Assembly: GCA_017889845.1 (NCBI GenBank)
Contig: JAGGAJ010000004.1
Coordinates: 1 to 31,144, forward strand
DNA from: Deltaproteobacteria bacterium
GTDB lineage: Bacteria; Desulfobacterota; Deferrimicrobia; Deferrimicrobiales; Deferrimicrobiaceae
DNA length: 31,144 bases
Direction: 5' to 3'
The translations under genes were made by a program, and so were the position numbers. Below, piece by piece: positions 14,849 through 24,251 of this stretch. Positions within the stretch are counted from its first letter, which is position 1. The number at the start of each line of letters is the position of its first letter. The notes under the pieces are model-generated. The model saw only the letters and a list, made by a program, of their open reading frames with translations. It did no database searches and was not told the DNA's origin.

Positions 14849-16054
14849 ATGAGCCGAATCAGTTGCCTGATCGTCGAGACGGACCAGGAGTCGATCCGGC
14901 AGATCGACATCCTGAGCCGGAGGTCCGGCGCCTTCGAGGTGCGGTGGAAGACGCATTCCCTCACCACCGGGGTGGACATCATCCGGAAGCACGCGCCGGA
15001 GATGGCAATCGTCGGCCTGGGACCGGACGTCGACGACTCAATCGGGAATATCTCCATGATGGCGAGGGATTTTCCCTCCCTCTACCTCGTGGTCCTTTCC
15101 GACCGGACCGACTCCGACCTCATCCTGCGGGTCATCCGGGCGGGCGCCCACGACTTCCTTTCCAAGCCCGTCAAGGAGGCGGACCTCCGGTCGGTGGCGG
15201 AGAAGGCGGCAAAGCTGCGGTCGACCCGGAAAGAATCGGCGGGCCGGGGCGGGAAGATCATTTCCGTCTTCAGCAACAAGGGGGGGAACGGGACCACCAC
15301 GATCGTCGTCAACCTCGCCGACGCGCTCTTCCGGCTGACGGGAAAGAAGATCGCCGTGGTCGATCTCGTGCTTGCCCACGGGGACGTTACGATGTTCTTC
15401 AACGTGAATCCGTCCTACTCCATCCTGGACTTGGCGAAGAACGCGGAGAAGGCGGACTACGACTTCCTCCACACGCTCCTCGTCCGGCACACCAGCGGGG
15501 TCTACGTCCTGGCCGATCCACCGCTGGTCGAGGAGGCGGAGCAGATCGCGGCGTCACAGGTACGGGAGGTCCTCACGACGCTGCGGTCGATGTTCGATTA
15601 CATTATCGTCGACACGCCGCACCAGTTCGACGAGCGCACGCTGACGGCCCTCGAGATGTCCGACATCATCCTCCTCGTGTCCCTGTTGAACCTTCCTTCC
15701 CTCAAGAACACCCAGAAATGCCTGGAACTCTTCAACCGGATCGGCCTGCGCGACGAGCGGGTGCGCCTTCTGCTGAGCCGCTACCTGCCGAACGACGAGA
15801 TCCCCAAGGAGAGCATCGAGGGGATCATGAACTGCCCGGTGTTCTCCTCCATCCCCAACGACTACCCGACCGTGATCTCGTCGATCAACCGCGGCAAGCT
15901 GCTGTCGGAGGTCGCCCCGGACAAGGAGGTCACGAGGAGCTTCGACCAGATGGCGGCCATACTGGACGGGTCCAGGCCGGCGAAGGGGGAACCCGCGAAG
16001 CGGAAGGGGTTCCTTGGGAACATCGAAAACATCTTCCGTCGGAGGGGTGCTTGA
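14849..16054 (+). CDS. cpaE: CpaE/TadZ localisation ATPase with degenerate receiver domain
   Basis: This 401-residue protein would position the Tad machine at the membrane. Residues 1-125 have a response-regulator-like fold (SCLIVETDQESIRQI, then VVLSDRTDSDLILRVIRAGA and DFLSKPVKEADL with the conserved Lys). The phosphoacceptor position reads AIVGLGPDVDD, with no aspartate at the expected strand end, so it is probably not phosphorylated. A ParA/MinD-like ATPase follows, with the deviant Walker A motif NKGGNGTTT at 143-151 and the switch segment DYIIVDTPHQFDERTLTALE. This two-domain layout is typical of CpaE/TadZ. GGAG precedes the ATG. The stop nearly abuts the cpaF start (1 bp apart). Confidence 0.88.
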   Translation: MSRISCLIVETDQESIRQIDILSRRSGAFEVRWKTHSLTTGVDIIRKHAPEMAIVGLGPDVDDSIGNISMMARDFPSLYLVVLSDRTDSDLILRVIRAGAHDFLSKPVKEADLRSVAEKAAKLRSTRKESAGRGGKIISVFSNKGGNGTTTIVVNLADALFRLTGKKIAVVDLVLAHGDVTMFFNVNPSYSILDLAKNAEKADYDFLHTLLVRHTSGVYVLADPPLVEEAEQIAASQVREVLTTLRSMFDYIIVDTPHQFDERTLTALEMSDIILLVSLLNLPSLKNTQKCLELFNRIGLRDERVRLLLSRYLPNDEIPKESIEGIMNCPVFSSIPNDYPTVISSINRGKLLSEVAPDKEVTRSFDQMAAILDGSRPAKGEPAKRKGFLGNIENIFRRRGA

Positions 16055-16055
16055 G

Positions 16056-17450
16056 ATGACGATCAGCCACTGGATGGCATCGAAGAAAAACGGTTCCACC
16101 GCGACCGCGCCGGTTACGGGGAACCTTCCCTCAACCGCCTTCGGGGAGTTTGGTGGCCGGCCGTCCGGCGTGGCGACGGAGTCGCACACCTACCAGAACC
16201 TGAAGAGCAGCATCCACCGGAAGCTGATCGACCGGATGGACCTCTCGTCCGTTTCCGAGATCTCCCCGGAGCAGCTCGCCGGGATCATCAAGACCGTCGT
16301 CGAGGGGCTCATCACCGCCGAGGGGATTCCGCTCACCCGTCTGGAGCGCGAGCGCCTGATCGTCGAGATCCAGCACGAAACCCTGGGTCTGGGGCCACTG
16401 GAGCCGCTCCTGCAGGACCCGGCAATCTCCGACATCATGGTCAACGGACCGGATCGGGTGTACATCGAGAAGCAGGGGAAGCTGCAGAGGACGGAAGTCG
16501 CCTTCAAGGACACCGACCACTTGATGACGATCATCGAGCGGATCGTCTCGAAGGTCGGACGGCGGGTGGACGAGTCGTCGCCGCTTGTCGACGCCCGGCT
16601 GCCCGACGGTTCCCGGGTCAACGTCATCATCCCTCCGCTCGCCCTGGACGGGCCTTCGATGTCGATCCGCCGGTTCGGGGTGGACCCGCTCCGGATGGAG
16701 AACCTGATCGCCAACAAATCGCTGACGGAGGAGATGGCGAAGACCTTCGACGCGATGGTGAGGGCGCGGCTCAACATCCTGGTGTCCGGCGGGACGGGCG
16801 CAGGGAAGACCACGCTGCTGAACATTCTTTCCGCGTCGGTGCCATACGACGAACGGATCGTGACGATCGAGGATTCCGCAGAACTCATCCTGCAGCAGGA
16901 CCACGTGGTGCGGCTGGAGACCCGGCCCCCCAACATCGAGGGAAAGGGGATGGTGACCCAGCGGGACCTCGTCCGAAACGCCCTCCGGATGCGACCCGAC
17001 CGGATCATCGTCGGGGAGGTGCGGGGAGCCGAGGCGATGGACATGTTGCAGGCGATGAACACCGGCCACGACGGTTCCATTTCCACGGTCCACGCCAATT
17101 CACCCCGTGACGCCCTGTCCCGTCTCGAGACCATGGTCCTCATGGCCGGGTTCGAACTGCCCGTCAAGGCGATCCGGGAACAGGTCAGTTCCGCGCTGAA
17201 CGCGATCATCCAGGTGGCCCGCATGAGCGACGGCACCCGGAAGATCGTCAAGGTCACCGAAGTGACGGGAATGGAAGGGGAAGTGGTGGTGATGCAGGAC
17301 ATCTTCGTATTCGAAAAGCAGGGTCTCGACCCGGAGGGGAAGGTCGTCGGCCAGTACCGGGCCACCGGCGTACGGCCGAAGTTCCTCGACACGGTCCACA
17401 CGGCGGGGATCCACCTCGGGAGCGAGCTCTTCGCGAACCGGAAATCGTGA
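16056..17450 (+). CDS. cpaF: CpaF/TadA secretion ATPase
   Basis: This 464-residue hexameric ATPase powers pilus assembly (and retraction in some Tad systems). An N-terminal disordered stretch and helical domain lead to ISDIMVNGPDRVYIEKQGKL. The VirB11-like core has Walker A GGTGAGKT at 245-252, the Asp box IVTIEDSAELIL, Walker B RMRPDRIIVGEVRGAEAMD and the His box GHDGSISTVHANSP. All key residues are intact. ATG 16056 is chosen because GGAGGGG lies eight bases upstream; the frame is open further upstream inside cpaE, without a good site. It is followed after 13 bp by tadB. Confidence 0.95.
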   Translation: MTISHWMASKKNGSTATAPVTGNLPSTAFGEFGGRPSGVATESHTYQNLKSSIHRKLIDRMDLSSVSEISPEQLAGIIKTVVEGLITAEGIPLTRLERERLIVEIQHETLGLGPLEPLLQDPAISDIMVNGPDRVYIEKQGKLQRTEVAFKDTDHLMTIIERIVSKVGRRVDESSPLVDARLPDGSRVNVIIPPLALDGPSMSIRRFGVDPLRMENLIANKSLTEEMAKTFDAMVRARLNILVSGGTGAGKTTLLNILSASVPYDERIVTIEDSAELILQQDHVVRLETRPPNIEGKGMVTQRDLVRNALRMRPDRIIVGEVRGAEAMDMLQAMNTGHDGSISTVHANSPRDALSRLETMVLMAGFELPVKAIREQVSSALNAIIQVARMSDGTRKIVKVTEVTGMEGEVVVMQDIFVFEKQGLDPEGKVVGQYRATGVRPKFLDTVHTAGIHLGSELFANRKS

Positions 17451-17463
17451 ACGGAGGCCAACG

Positions 17464-18426
17464 ATGATCTGGGTTTCCGCCATCGTCTTCATCCTGGTTT
17501 TCCTGGTCCTCGCTGGAGGCTACTTCCTTCTGGCGCCCGGTCGCACCGAGAAAAGCGAGATCAAGAAGAGGATCTCCCTGCTCGGAGTTCGCGCCATGCA
17601 GAAGGATGTGCTTCCGGATGTCCTGAGGACCGAGCTGCTGAGCGACGTGCCGATGCTCAACCGAGTGCTCGCGAGGATGAACGCCGCCGTCCGGATCGAC
17701 CGCCGCCTGAAACAGGCCGACATGAAGGTCCGGGTCGGAACGTTCGTCCTCCTTACCGCGGCGCTTTTCGCCGTCGGAGTTATCGCCGGCAGGATCCTCC
17801 ACTGGCCCACCGTCATCTCGCTCGCCGTCGGGGCGGTGCTGATGGCCGTTCCCAACATCGTCGTCAACATGCGCCGGCGGCTTCGCATCAAACGGTTCAT
17901 GAACCATTTCCCGGAAGCCCTCGAGATGTTTGCCCGGTCGCTGCGGGCCGGGCACTCGTTCACCGGGGCCATTCAGCTCGTGGCCCAGGAGATGCCCCCC
18001 CCGATCGGGCCCGAATTCTCGAAGGTGTTCGAGGAGCAGAATCTCGGGATTCCCCTCCGGCAGGCCCTGATCGGGATGACGGAACGGGTCGAGGTCCTGG
18101 ACGTCAAGTTCTTCGTGACGGCGATCCTGGTCCAGCGGGAAACGGGGGGGAACCTGGCCGAAATCATCGACAAGATCTCCCACGTGATCCGGGAACGGTT
18201 CCGCATCCAGGGGCAGCTCAAGATCTTCACGGCCCAGGCTCGCATTACGGGGACGGTCCTGACGGTGCTTCCGATCGGGGTAGCCGTCCTGATCGGGATA
18301 ATGAATCCGGAGTACCTGAAGCCGCTGTGGTTCGAGCGGATCGGAAAGATCATGATCGCCATCGCCGTGTCCATGCAGATCCTCGGCGCACTCGCTATCC
18401 GGAAGATCATCCGGATCAAGATCTGA
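17464..18426 (+). CDS. tadB: TadB inner-membrane platform protein
   Basis: This 320-residue membrane protein has an N-terminal transmembrane helix (about residues 1-22) and a second hydrophobic pair around 95-135. The type II secretion F-like domain follows with the characteristic FPEALEMFARSLRAGHSFTG and QLVAQEMPPPIGPEFSKVFE. Two C-terminal membrane helices end the chain. TadB and TadC together form the platform on which the CpaF ATPase acts. GGAGG lies seven bases before ATG 17464. The gap to tadC is 13 bp. Confidence 0.92.
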   Translation: MIWVSAIVFILVFLVLAGGYFLLAPGRTEKSEIKKRISLLGVRAMQKDVLPDVLRTELLSDVPMLNRVLARMNAAVRIDRRLKQADMKVRVGTFVLLTAALFAVGVIAGRILHWPTVISLAVGAVLMAVPNIVVNMRRRLRIKRFMNHFPEALEMFARSLRAGHSFTGAIQLVAQEMPPPIGPEFSKVFEEQNLGIPLRQALIGMTERVEVLDVKFFVTAILVQRETGGNLAEIIDKISHVIRERFRIQGQLKIFTAQARITGTVLTVLPIGVAVLIGIMNPEYLKPLWFERIGKIMIAIAVSMQILGALAIRKIIRIKI

Positions 18427-18439
18427 GACGGAGGGGCCC

Positions 18440-19390
18440 TTGGTCATCCTCATATCGTTTTCCATCTTCCTCGCGACCGCATTCGTAACCCTTGGACTCT
18501 ACTGGTGGCTGGATAGCCGGCGGGAGTCGTTGCCGCAGCGGTTCCGGGATGTCGTCGGGGGGGGCGAGAGGCCCGGCGGCGGGTTCATCGAATCCGCGGA
18601 AGGATGGCTCGGACGGATACGGGACCGGTTCACGCGCAAGGCGCAGGCGGAAACCGAGCTCGTGGAAATGCTCTCCGGGAAGGAACTCGAGGGCGCGCGG
18701 CTCCTCCTGAACCAGGCGGGGTACCGGAGCGCGGGCGCGTATCAGACCTACCTCCTCATCCGCTGGGCATTGCCGGTCATCCTGGCGCTCCTGGGCCTGG
18801 TCTATGCGAAGGCCGCCGGGCTGGAGAGCCGGCTGGCCTTCATGATCCTGCTTGCAGCGGGGGTCGTCGGGTTCCTCCTCCCGGATTTCGCGCTACGGAG
18901 GAAGGTCCGGAAGCGCCAGGAGGAGATCACCGACGCCCTCCCGGACGGCCTGGACCTCCTGGTCGTCTGCGTCGAGGCAGGGTTGGGCCTGAACGCCGCA
19001 TTCGTGAAGATCACGGAGGAGTTTCGCCTGTCGAGCCCGTCCCTGAGCGAGGAGTTCGACATCGTCAACCGGGAGATGGTGGCCGGGAAGCCCCGGCAGG
19101 AGGCGTTACGGGCCCTCGCGGAAAGGACGGGGGTGGAAGACATAAAGTCCCTCGTCGCGATGCTGATCCAGACGGAGAAGCTGGGGACGAGTCTCGCGCA
19201 GTCCCTTCGCGTCCATTCGGACTCCCTCCGCATGCGCCGCCGGCAAAAAGCCGAAGAGGCTGCGGCGAAGACCACCATCAAGCTGGTCTTCCCGCTGGTA
19301 TTCCTCCTCTTTCCCGCGCTGTTCATCGTCATCCTTGGGCCTGGCGTCATCAAGATCTTCACCATCCTGTTCCCCGTGGCATCGAAATAG
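18440..19390 (+). CDS. tadC: TadC inner-membrane platform protein
   Basis: This 316-residue homologue and partner of TadB has N-terminal and central membrane helices. The T2SS-F-like core is seen in ITDALPDGLDLLVVCVEAGL and GLNAAFVKITEEF, with LAERTGVEDIKSLVAMLIQT following. Two final membrane helices end GPGVIKIFTILFPV. The most upstream start is TTG 18440, directly behind GGAGGGG (about 18430-18436). No ATG or GTG start occurs near the N terminus without losing the first helix, so TTG is preferred. Weak initiation could lower TadC relative to TadB. Confidence 0.9.
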   Translation: MVILISFSIFLATAFVTLGLYWWLDSRRESLPQRFRDVVGGGERPGGGFIESAEGWLGRIRDRFTRKAQAETELVEMLSGKELEGARLLLNQAGYRSAGAYQTYLLIRWALPVILALLGLVYAKAAGLESRLAFMILLAAGVVGFLLPDFALRRKVRKRQEEITDALPDGLDLLVVCVEAGLGLNAAFVKITEEFRLSSPSLSEEFDIVNREMVAGKPRQEALRALAERTGVEDIKSLVAMLIQTEKLGTSLAQSLRVHSDSLRMRRRQKAEEAAAKTTIKLVFPLVFLLFPALFIVILGPGVIKIFTILFPVASK

Positions 19391-19421
19391 ACGGGAGAAT
19401 TCACATGGGAGGGGAATCCGA

Positions 19422-19520
19422 ATGAACGGGATATTACCGTGGGCCGTGGCGTTTCTCGCCGTACTTGGACTGTACCTTTACGTGAGATCCCGCCGGACCG
19501 GCAAGGCGAGCAAGAGGTAA
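19422..19520 (+). CDS. 32-residue single-span membrane protein
   Basis: ATG 19422 follows GGAGGGG (19409-19415) at ideal spacing and reads 32 residues to TAA 19518-19520. The protein is MNGI-LPWAVAFLAVLGLYLYV followed by a basic tail (RSRRTGKASKR). It is one transmembrane helix with the positive end on the cytoplasmic side by the positive-inside rule. Its stop overlaps the next start as TAATG, so it is probably translated and coupled. I recognise no family. It could be a small accessory subunit of the Tad platform. Its length makes coding status less certain than that of its neighbours. Confidence 0.6.
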   Translation: MNGILPWAVAFLAVLGLYLYVRSRRTGKASKR

Positions 19521-19891
19521 TGATCGGTCCGGGGGATCGCTCCCCGCTGAGGGCCCGCAACCTCACCCGGGACGCCGCGATCGGGGACACCATCCGGAAG
19601 GCGGAGACCTTCCTCGCCCGATCGCGGGGATTGCTGGGCACGGAGGGGCTATCTCCCGGGGAGGGTCTCTGGATATCCCCCTGCGGCAGCATCCATTCGT
19701 TCGGCATGCGCTTCGTCTTCGACGCGCTGTTCCTCGACCGGGACCTGATGGTGGTGGGACGGTATGAACGGTTCCGCGCGAACCGCATATCCAGAGTGTT
19801 CTGGAGCGCCCGGGGGGTCCTCGAGCTGCCGGCAGGCACCATCGAGAGAACGGGGACCGAGGTCGGGGATGAGATCCAGTTCGAATCGTGA
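19520..19891 (+). CDS. DUF192 family protein
   Basis: This 123-residue protein starts at ATG 19520, overlapping the previous stop (TAATG), with AAGAGG just upstream. It has the DUF192 signature: ARSRGLLGTEGL, then GEGLWISPCGSIHSFGMRF, the strand DALFLDRDLMVVG and the close RGVLELPAGTIERTGTEVGD. The family is a small beta-barrel of unknown biochemical function, often exported in other organisms, but no signal peptide is visible here. DUF192 genes are often found beside Tad pilus genes, which fits this place. The frame can be extended upstream to 19439, but that region is the preceding small gene read in another frame. The 3' end overlaps the next gene by 23 bp. Confidence 0.85.
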   Translation: MIGPGDRSPLRARNLTRDAAIGDTIRKAETFLARSRGLLGTEGLSPGEGLWISPCGSIHSFGMRFVFDALFLDRDLMVVGRYERFRANRISRVFWSARGVLELPAGTIERTGTEVGDEIQFES

Positions 19892-22800
19892 AGCGGATCT
19901 TCCACCGGAAATAGGCGGACGCCTCCTCCTTCCCTTTCTCGCCTGCACGGTCCTCCTTCTCTTTCCGATCCTGACACCCCGGGCGCGTGCCGAAGTCCCG
20001 TTGGCGGAGATGGCCCGTCTCGCCTCGTCCGTTAAAGCAGCAGACGGGGAAACGCGCTCCCTGTTCCGCGGGTACATGTCCCTGGGGCTCTTCCCCGAGG
20101 CGGCGGAGCTTCTCGAGCGGAGGGTGCGCCTGGGGCTGTTTCCGATCGAGGCGGCAGCGCCGCTGTTCGAGGAAGTCGTCGCAGCCCAGTCACGGTACCC
20201 CGACCCCGGGCGTCTCGTCATGATCGCCGAGACCGCCATCCGCAGCGGCGCCCGGACTCCGCCGATCCTGTATTTTTACGGCACGGGGCTCCGCGGGACC
20301 GCTGGACGGGTGGGGGACGCCTCCGCGACTCTCGCCCAGGCGGGGACGCAAGGTCCGTACGGCCTTCTTGCACTGTACTCCCTCGGTCAGATCGCCGCGG
20401 AGAGGAAGGATGTCACCAGGGCGCTGGAACTCTTCCGGCGGGTGGAGGAAGGGGCAGGCGGACCGGAAGAGGGGAACCTCCTCGCGGAGAGGGCGGCAAG
20501 GTCGCGTGCGGAGCTACTGCTGACGGGTGGAAATGAATCCGAAGCGGCGAGGGTTTTTCAGGCCCTCCTCCGAAACGGGAATGCGCCGCTGGACCGGATC
20601 GGATACTCCGCTTCCGTGGCGGAGCCCGTGCAGGCCATGAGGCAGCTTCCGGCCGAGATGATCGCCGGAAATCCACTCGTGGAGCGGATCCGGTATCTCC
20701 TCCTCCTCGGCGGAATCGCGAGGGAACGGGGACGGTATGATACGGCGATCAACGCACTGAACCAGGCCGGGAACGAGCTGGAGGATGCCTTGTTGTCGGT
20801 TTCGCCTCCCTCCTCGGAAACCACGGACCGTTCCGGGAACGTGGAATCCCTGCGACTCCAGCTCGACCGCCTCCGGGCCACCCGTCAGGTTCTCTCCTCC
20901 CTGGATGCCAGCGGCGGGTATTTGCCTCGGACCGTCGTGGTGGAGCTTCTGGTCGGCCTTCTCCTGGCGGACCGGACCGGTTCCCTGGCCGGGGCAAACG
21001 GGCAATCTCCCGAATTCCCCCGTTTCCTTTCCTACGGGGAAATCGGCGAGATCATCCAGAGGGTCGAGGAGGTGACGCTGGGTGGCGTCGAAGTCGACCG
21101 GCTGGTGGAGCAGTTGTCCGCCACCGTCGATACCCTCCAGAACCTGGGACATCCGATCGGGCGGTACCGCCGCCTCGTCCAATTGGAAAAAAACCAGGCG
21201 GAGATCCACATCCTCCGGGACCGGATCCGGGAGCGCCGGGAAGCGACCATCGCCACCATCGGGGGCGGAAGAGAGACGGAGGTCCCCATTCTCCTCCGGG
21301 ATGTGGGACTCTTCCTCGAGGAACTGCAGGTGATCCGGGCAACGGCCGTGGATATCCAGGATTTCACGGGGCAATACTTCGATATCCTGCGGAAGAAAGA
21401 GGAGCGGGGCGATGGGGCGGACGGTCCCGGCGATCGGGCGGTGCGGGAGGCGATCGCGTATGCCGATGCCCGAATGACCGCGCTCCTGCCGATCGTCCGG
21501 GCGCTGGAGGAGACGGAGCGTGCCGCAGCGTGGAAAGGCAGAATCCACGGCCTGATCGCCCTGCGTCACGCGACCGCGCGGCAGCTGGCGGATACCCTCG
21601 TCCGCCAGGCCCACGCAATGAGGCAGGAGGCGGGGGAGGCGGAACGGGAGAAATCGTTGCACGCCATCGGACGCGCCGTTTCCCTCCTCGCCGACGGCCA
21701 TCTTGCTCCGGAGGACGTCCCCGAGGTTGCGGTCCGGATCGGGTCGGTTCTGGCGGAGGGGAGGGGCAGATGGGAGCGATATCCCGGGCGGATCGCGGAC
21801 GAGAAGGAGCGGGAAATGATCGGCCGCGTCCTGCCGATCCTCCAGGGGGAGGCCCCTTCCGACGCCAGACGCGAGGAAAGGCTCTACCTGGACACCGTCC
21901 TGCGGATGGCGATCAAAGATCCTGCCGCCGGGCGCGTCGCAAGAGTGTACCTGGAGAAATACCCCGCATCCCCCCTCTCGGCGGGAATCGGTGTCCGCCT
22001 CGGTCATGAGGCGCTCCTGGCCGGGGACACCGCCGGGGCCGTGGCACGGTATCGCGCCGCGGCGGATGCCGGGAATCCCGATGCCTCCCGGGTTTCACGG
22101 TACATGATCGCCTGGATCGGGTTTCAATCCGGGGATGTCGACGGGGCGCTCCGGGAATTGTCTCCCCTCCTATCAGACCCCAAGTTTGCGTGCGGGGAGC
22201 CGTCGGCTTTCGAGGGGGATGTGGTGAAGCTCGCGGTCCGCGCTTGGAAGGATGCCTCCCCGGAACGGCTGGACTCGTACCCCCCCGTGAACGGGGGGAC
22301 GTGCGGAGGGAAGGCTCTCCTTGCCGCCCTGTGGGAAGCCGAAGAGCGGCGAGGCGAGGCGGTACGCTCTGCGGCGGTCCGTGACATCGCCGCCCGGCGC
22401 TTCCCTTCCGACGACCGTGCAGCGGCGCTCGAGATGGAGGCGGTGGTATCGCTCCTCCAGGCGGGCCAGGAAGAGGAGGCGATCTCCCGCGCCCTGACCC
22501 TGCGGGGAAAGTACGGCCCGGAATCGGCATGGGCGCGGTCGCGGCCGGCCCTCGTAGCGGAAAAGACCGCAAAGGAGTTGGCCGAGATGTACAGGAACCT
22601 CGCCGAAAGGAAGTTCGACGAGGGAATCCGTACCGGGTCCCGACAGGCCTACGCCTACGCTGCCACATTGACGGGAGAGTATTTCAAGGTAAGGGGAGAG
22701 GAATCGGGGATCGACGACGGGGAACGGATCCTGAAGTGGGCCATTGCCCTTCTCGGGTCGGGGGAACGGGAAGCGGGGATCCTGCTTCTCGAGGAACTCG

Positions 22801-24251
22801 TCGGGGAGCAGCGCGCGGATGCCACCGGGGAGCGGGCGACGCTTCTGTACGCGGAAACGATGGTCGCCGGATACGAGCGGAAAGAGTCGACGGCCGAGGA
22901 CGCGGAAGACGCCGCGCTCCTTCTGCTGACGGAGTATCCTTCCGGGAAATCGGTATCCATCGCACTGAGGGCATCCTCCGCGTTCCTCGCAGCGGGTGAT
23001 TTCGGCCGGGCCGGGGCAATGGCCGTGGAGGTCGCCGGGTGCCCGTCTGCTGCCCCTTCCCAGGCAAGACAAGCGAACCTGATCCGGGCCGAGGCCGCCC
23101 TGTATGAGGGAGAGCTTGCGGCCGCACGGGAGCAGGCGTCCCTCGTACTCGCGGATGGCGCGAAGGGGACCGATACCGGCTCCGAGGCGCGGGCGAAGGA
23201 CCTCTACCTGCTCTCCACCCTCAAGGAGATCGACGGGAAGGTGGTTGCCGGGGACTCTGCGGGCGCTGCCTCGGCGCTCGAGGGACTCGCCGGCAGATTT
23301 CCAGGCAATCCGGAAGTCCCGATGTACCTTCTCCGGGCGATGCGTCTGTACGCGCAGGGAAGCGACGTGGAAGGAGCCATCCGTACCGGCAGTCGGTTCC
23401 TGGCGGAATTTCCCCGTAGGGAGGAGTCCCTGGAGGTCGCGGGTGTGATCGGGCCGTTCCTGGAGGAGCGGGAGGAATTCGCACGGGCTGGCGGACTGTA
23501 CGAGGAAGTCGCGGACCGTTCTCCGAAAAACAGTGCCGCGCCTCGGTTCCTCTTCCGTGCCGCCCGGATCGCGGAGGAGCACGGACCGCCCGAAGCGGCC
23601 ATCAGGAGGTTTGCCGCCTATCGCTCGAGATATCCGGCTCCGGCGTGGATGTGGACATACGCGACCCTCTCCATCGGTCTCGACGGGTGGGGGCGCGAGA
23701 AGTCGAAATCGTCGATCCGGTTGATGGAGGAAGGTTTGAGGAAGGTGGACACCGGTGTGGAGGAGGAAGGTGCCGGAGAACTGGCGGAACTGGCGGGGAA
23801 AGTCCGGATCGCGATCGGGGAAAACTGGGCCGAGCAGTTCCGAAAGACCCGCCTGGTCATCCCCCTGGAGAAGAGTCTCGCCATGAAGGACCGGCTCTTC
23901 CGAAAAGCCCTCGGGGAATACGAAAAAGCCGCGGGCGAGTCGCCGCTGGAGGTGGCCATCCAGGCCGACCTGTTATCGGGAGACCTGCTCGTGGAATACG
24001 GAAAGGCGATTCTGGACTCCCAGCGGCCGAAAGGGTTGAAAGGGATCGACCGGGAGGAGTACGAGGAGGCATTGGGGATCCGCGCGAAATCCTTTTTCGA
24101 GCGGTCGGTGGACTTTTACGCCGGCGCGCTGGAGCGTCTGGAAGAGGAGGAAGGATCGTCGGACCTCGCCGGCCCGATCCGGAAACGGCTCGAGACGGCG
24201 CAGGCCCTCCTGGAGGGTGCCGTGCCGGTGATGGAGGGTAAGGCGCGATGA
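19869..24251 (+). CDS. Very large secreted TPR-like repeat protein of the Tad locus
   Basis: This gene encodes 1460 residues from ATG 19869, which lies within the end of the DUF192 gene behind a GAGGT. The start opens a signal peptide, with a 17-residue N-region, hydrophobic LLLPFLACTVLLLFPIL, and likely cleavage after RARA at 41. The mature chain is almost entirely helical with repeated TPR-like units, for example GLFPEAAELLERRVRLGLFP, GDTAGAVARYRAAADAGNPD and the segment EEREEFARAGGLYEEVADRS. A middle part (about 450-620) looks like coiled coil. It is probably a periplasmic scaffold; smaller lipoprotein TPR proteins (TadD) play this part in classical Tad systems, but this is about six times longer. 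No lipobox is visible. The ATGA overlap with the next gene indicates coupling. I recognise no named family. Confidence 0.75.
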   Translation: MRSSSNREADLPPEIGGRLLLPFLACTVLLLFPILTPRARAEVPLAEMARLASSVKAADGETRSLFRGYMSLGLFPEAAELLERRVRLGLFPIEAAAPLFEEVVAAQSRYPDPGRLVMIAETAIRSGARTPPILYFYGTGLRGTAGRVGDASATLAQAGTQGPYGLLALYSLGQIAAERKDVTRALELFRRVEEGAGGPEEGNLLAERAARSRAELLLTGGNESEAARVFQALLRNGNAPLDRIGYSASVAEPVQAMRQLPAEMIAGNPLVERIRYLLLLGGIARERGRYDTAINALNQAGNELEDALLSVSPPSSETTDRSGNVESLRLQLDRLRATRQVLSSLDASGGYLPRTVVVELLVGLLLADRTGSLAGANGQSPEFPRFLSYGEIGEIIQRVEEVTLGGVEVDRLVEQLSATVDTLQNLGHPIGRYRRLVQLEKNQAEIHILRDRIRERREATIATIGGGRETEVPILLRDVGLFLEELQVIRATAVDIQDFTGQYFDILRKKEERGDGADGPGDRAVREAIAYADARMTALLPIVRALEETERAAAWKGRIHGLIALRHATARQLADTLVRQAHAMRQEAGEAEREKSLHAIGRAVSLLADGHLAPEDVPEVAVRIGSVLAEGRGRWERYPGRIADEKEREMIGRVLPILQGEAPSDARREERLYLDTVLRMAIKDPAAGRVARVYLEKYPASPLSAGIGVRLGHEALLAGDTAGAVARYRAAADAGNPDASRVSRYMIAWIGFQSGDVDGALRELSPLLSDPKFACGEPSAFEGDVVKLAVRAWKDASPERLDSYPPVNGGTCGGKALLAALWEAEERRGEAVRSAAVRDIAARRFPSDDRAAALEMEAVVSLLQAGQEEEAISRALTLRGKYGPESAWARSRPALVAEKTAKELAEMYRNLAERKFDEGIRTGSRQAYAYAATLTGEYFKVRGEESGIDDGERILKWAIALLGSGEREAGILLLEELVGEQRADATGERATLLYAETMVAGYERKESTAEDAEDAALLLLTEYPSGKSVSIALRASSAFLAAGDFGRAGAMAVEVAGCPSAAPSQARQANLIRAEAALYEGELAAAREQASLVLADGAKGTDTGSEARAKDLYLLSTLKEIDGKVVAGDSAGAASALEGLAGRFPGNPEVPMYLLRAMRLYAQGSDVEGAIRTGSRFLAEFPRREESLEVAGVIGPFLEEREEFARAGGLYEEVADRSPKNSAAPRFLFRAARIAEEHGPPEAAIRRFAAYRSRYPAPAWMWTYATLSIGLDGWGREKSKSSIRLMEEGLRKVDTGVEEEGAGELAELAGKVRIAIGENWAEQFRKTRLVIPLEKSLAMKDRLFRKALGEYEKAAGESPLEVAIQADLLSGDLLVEYGKAILDSQRPKGLKGIDREEYEEALGIRAKSFFERSVDFYAGALERLEEEEGSSDLAGPIRKRLETAQALLEGAVPVMEGKAR

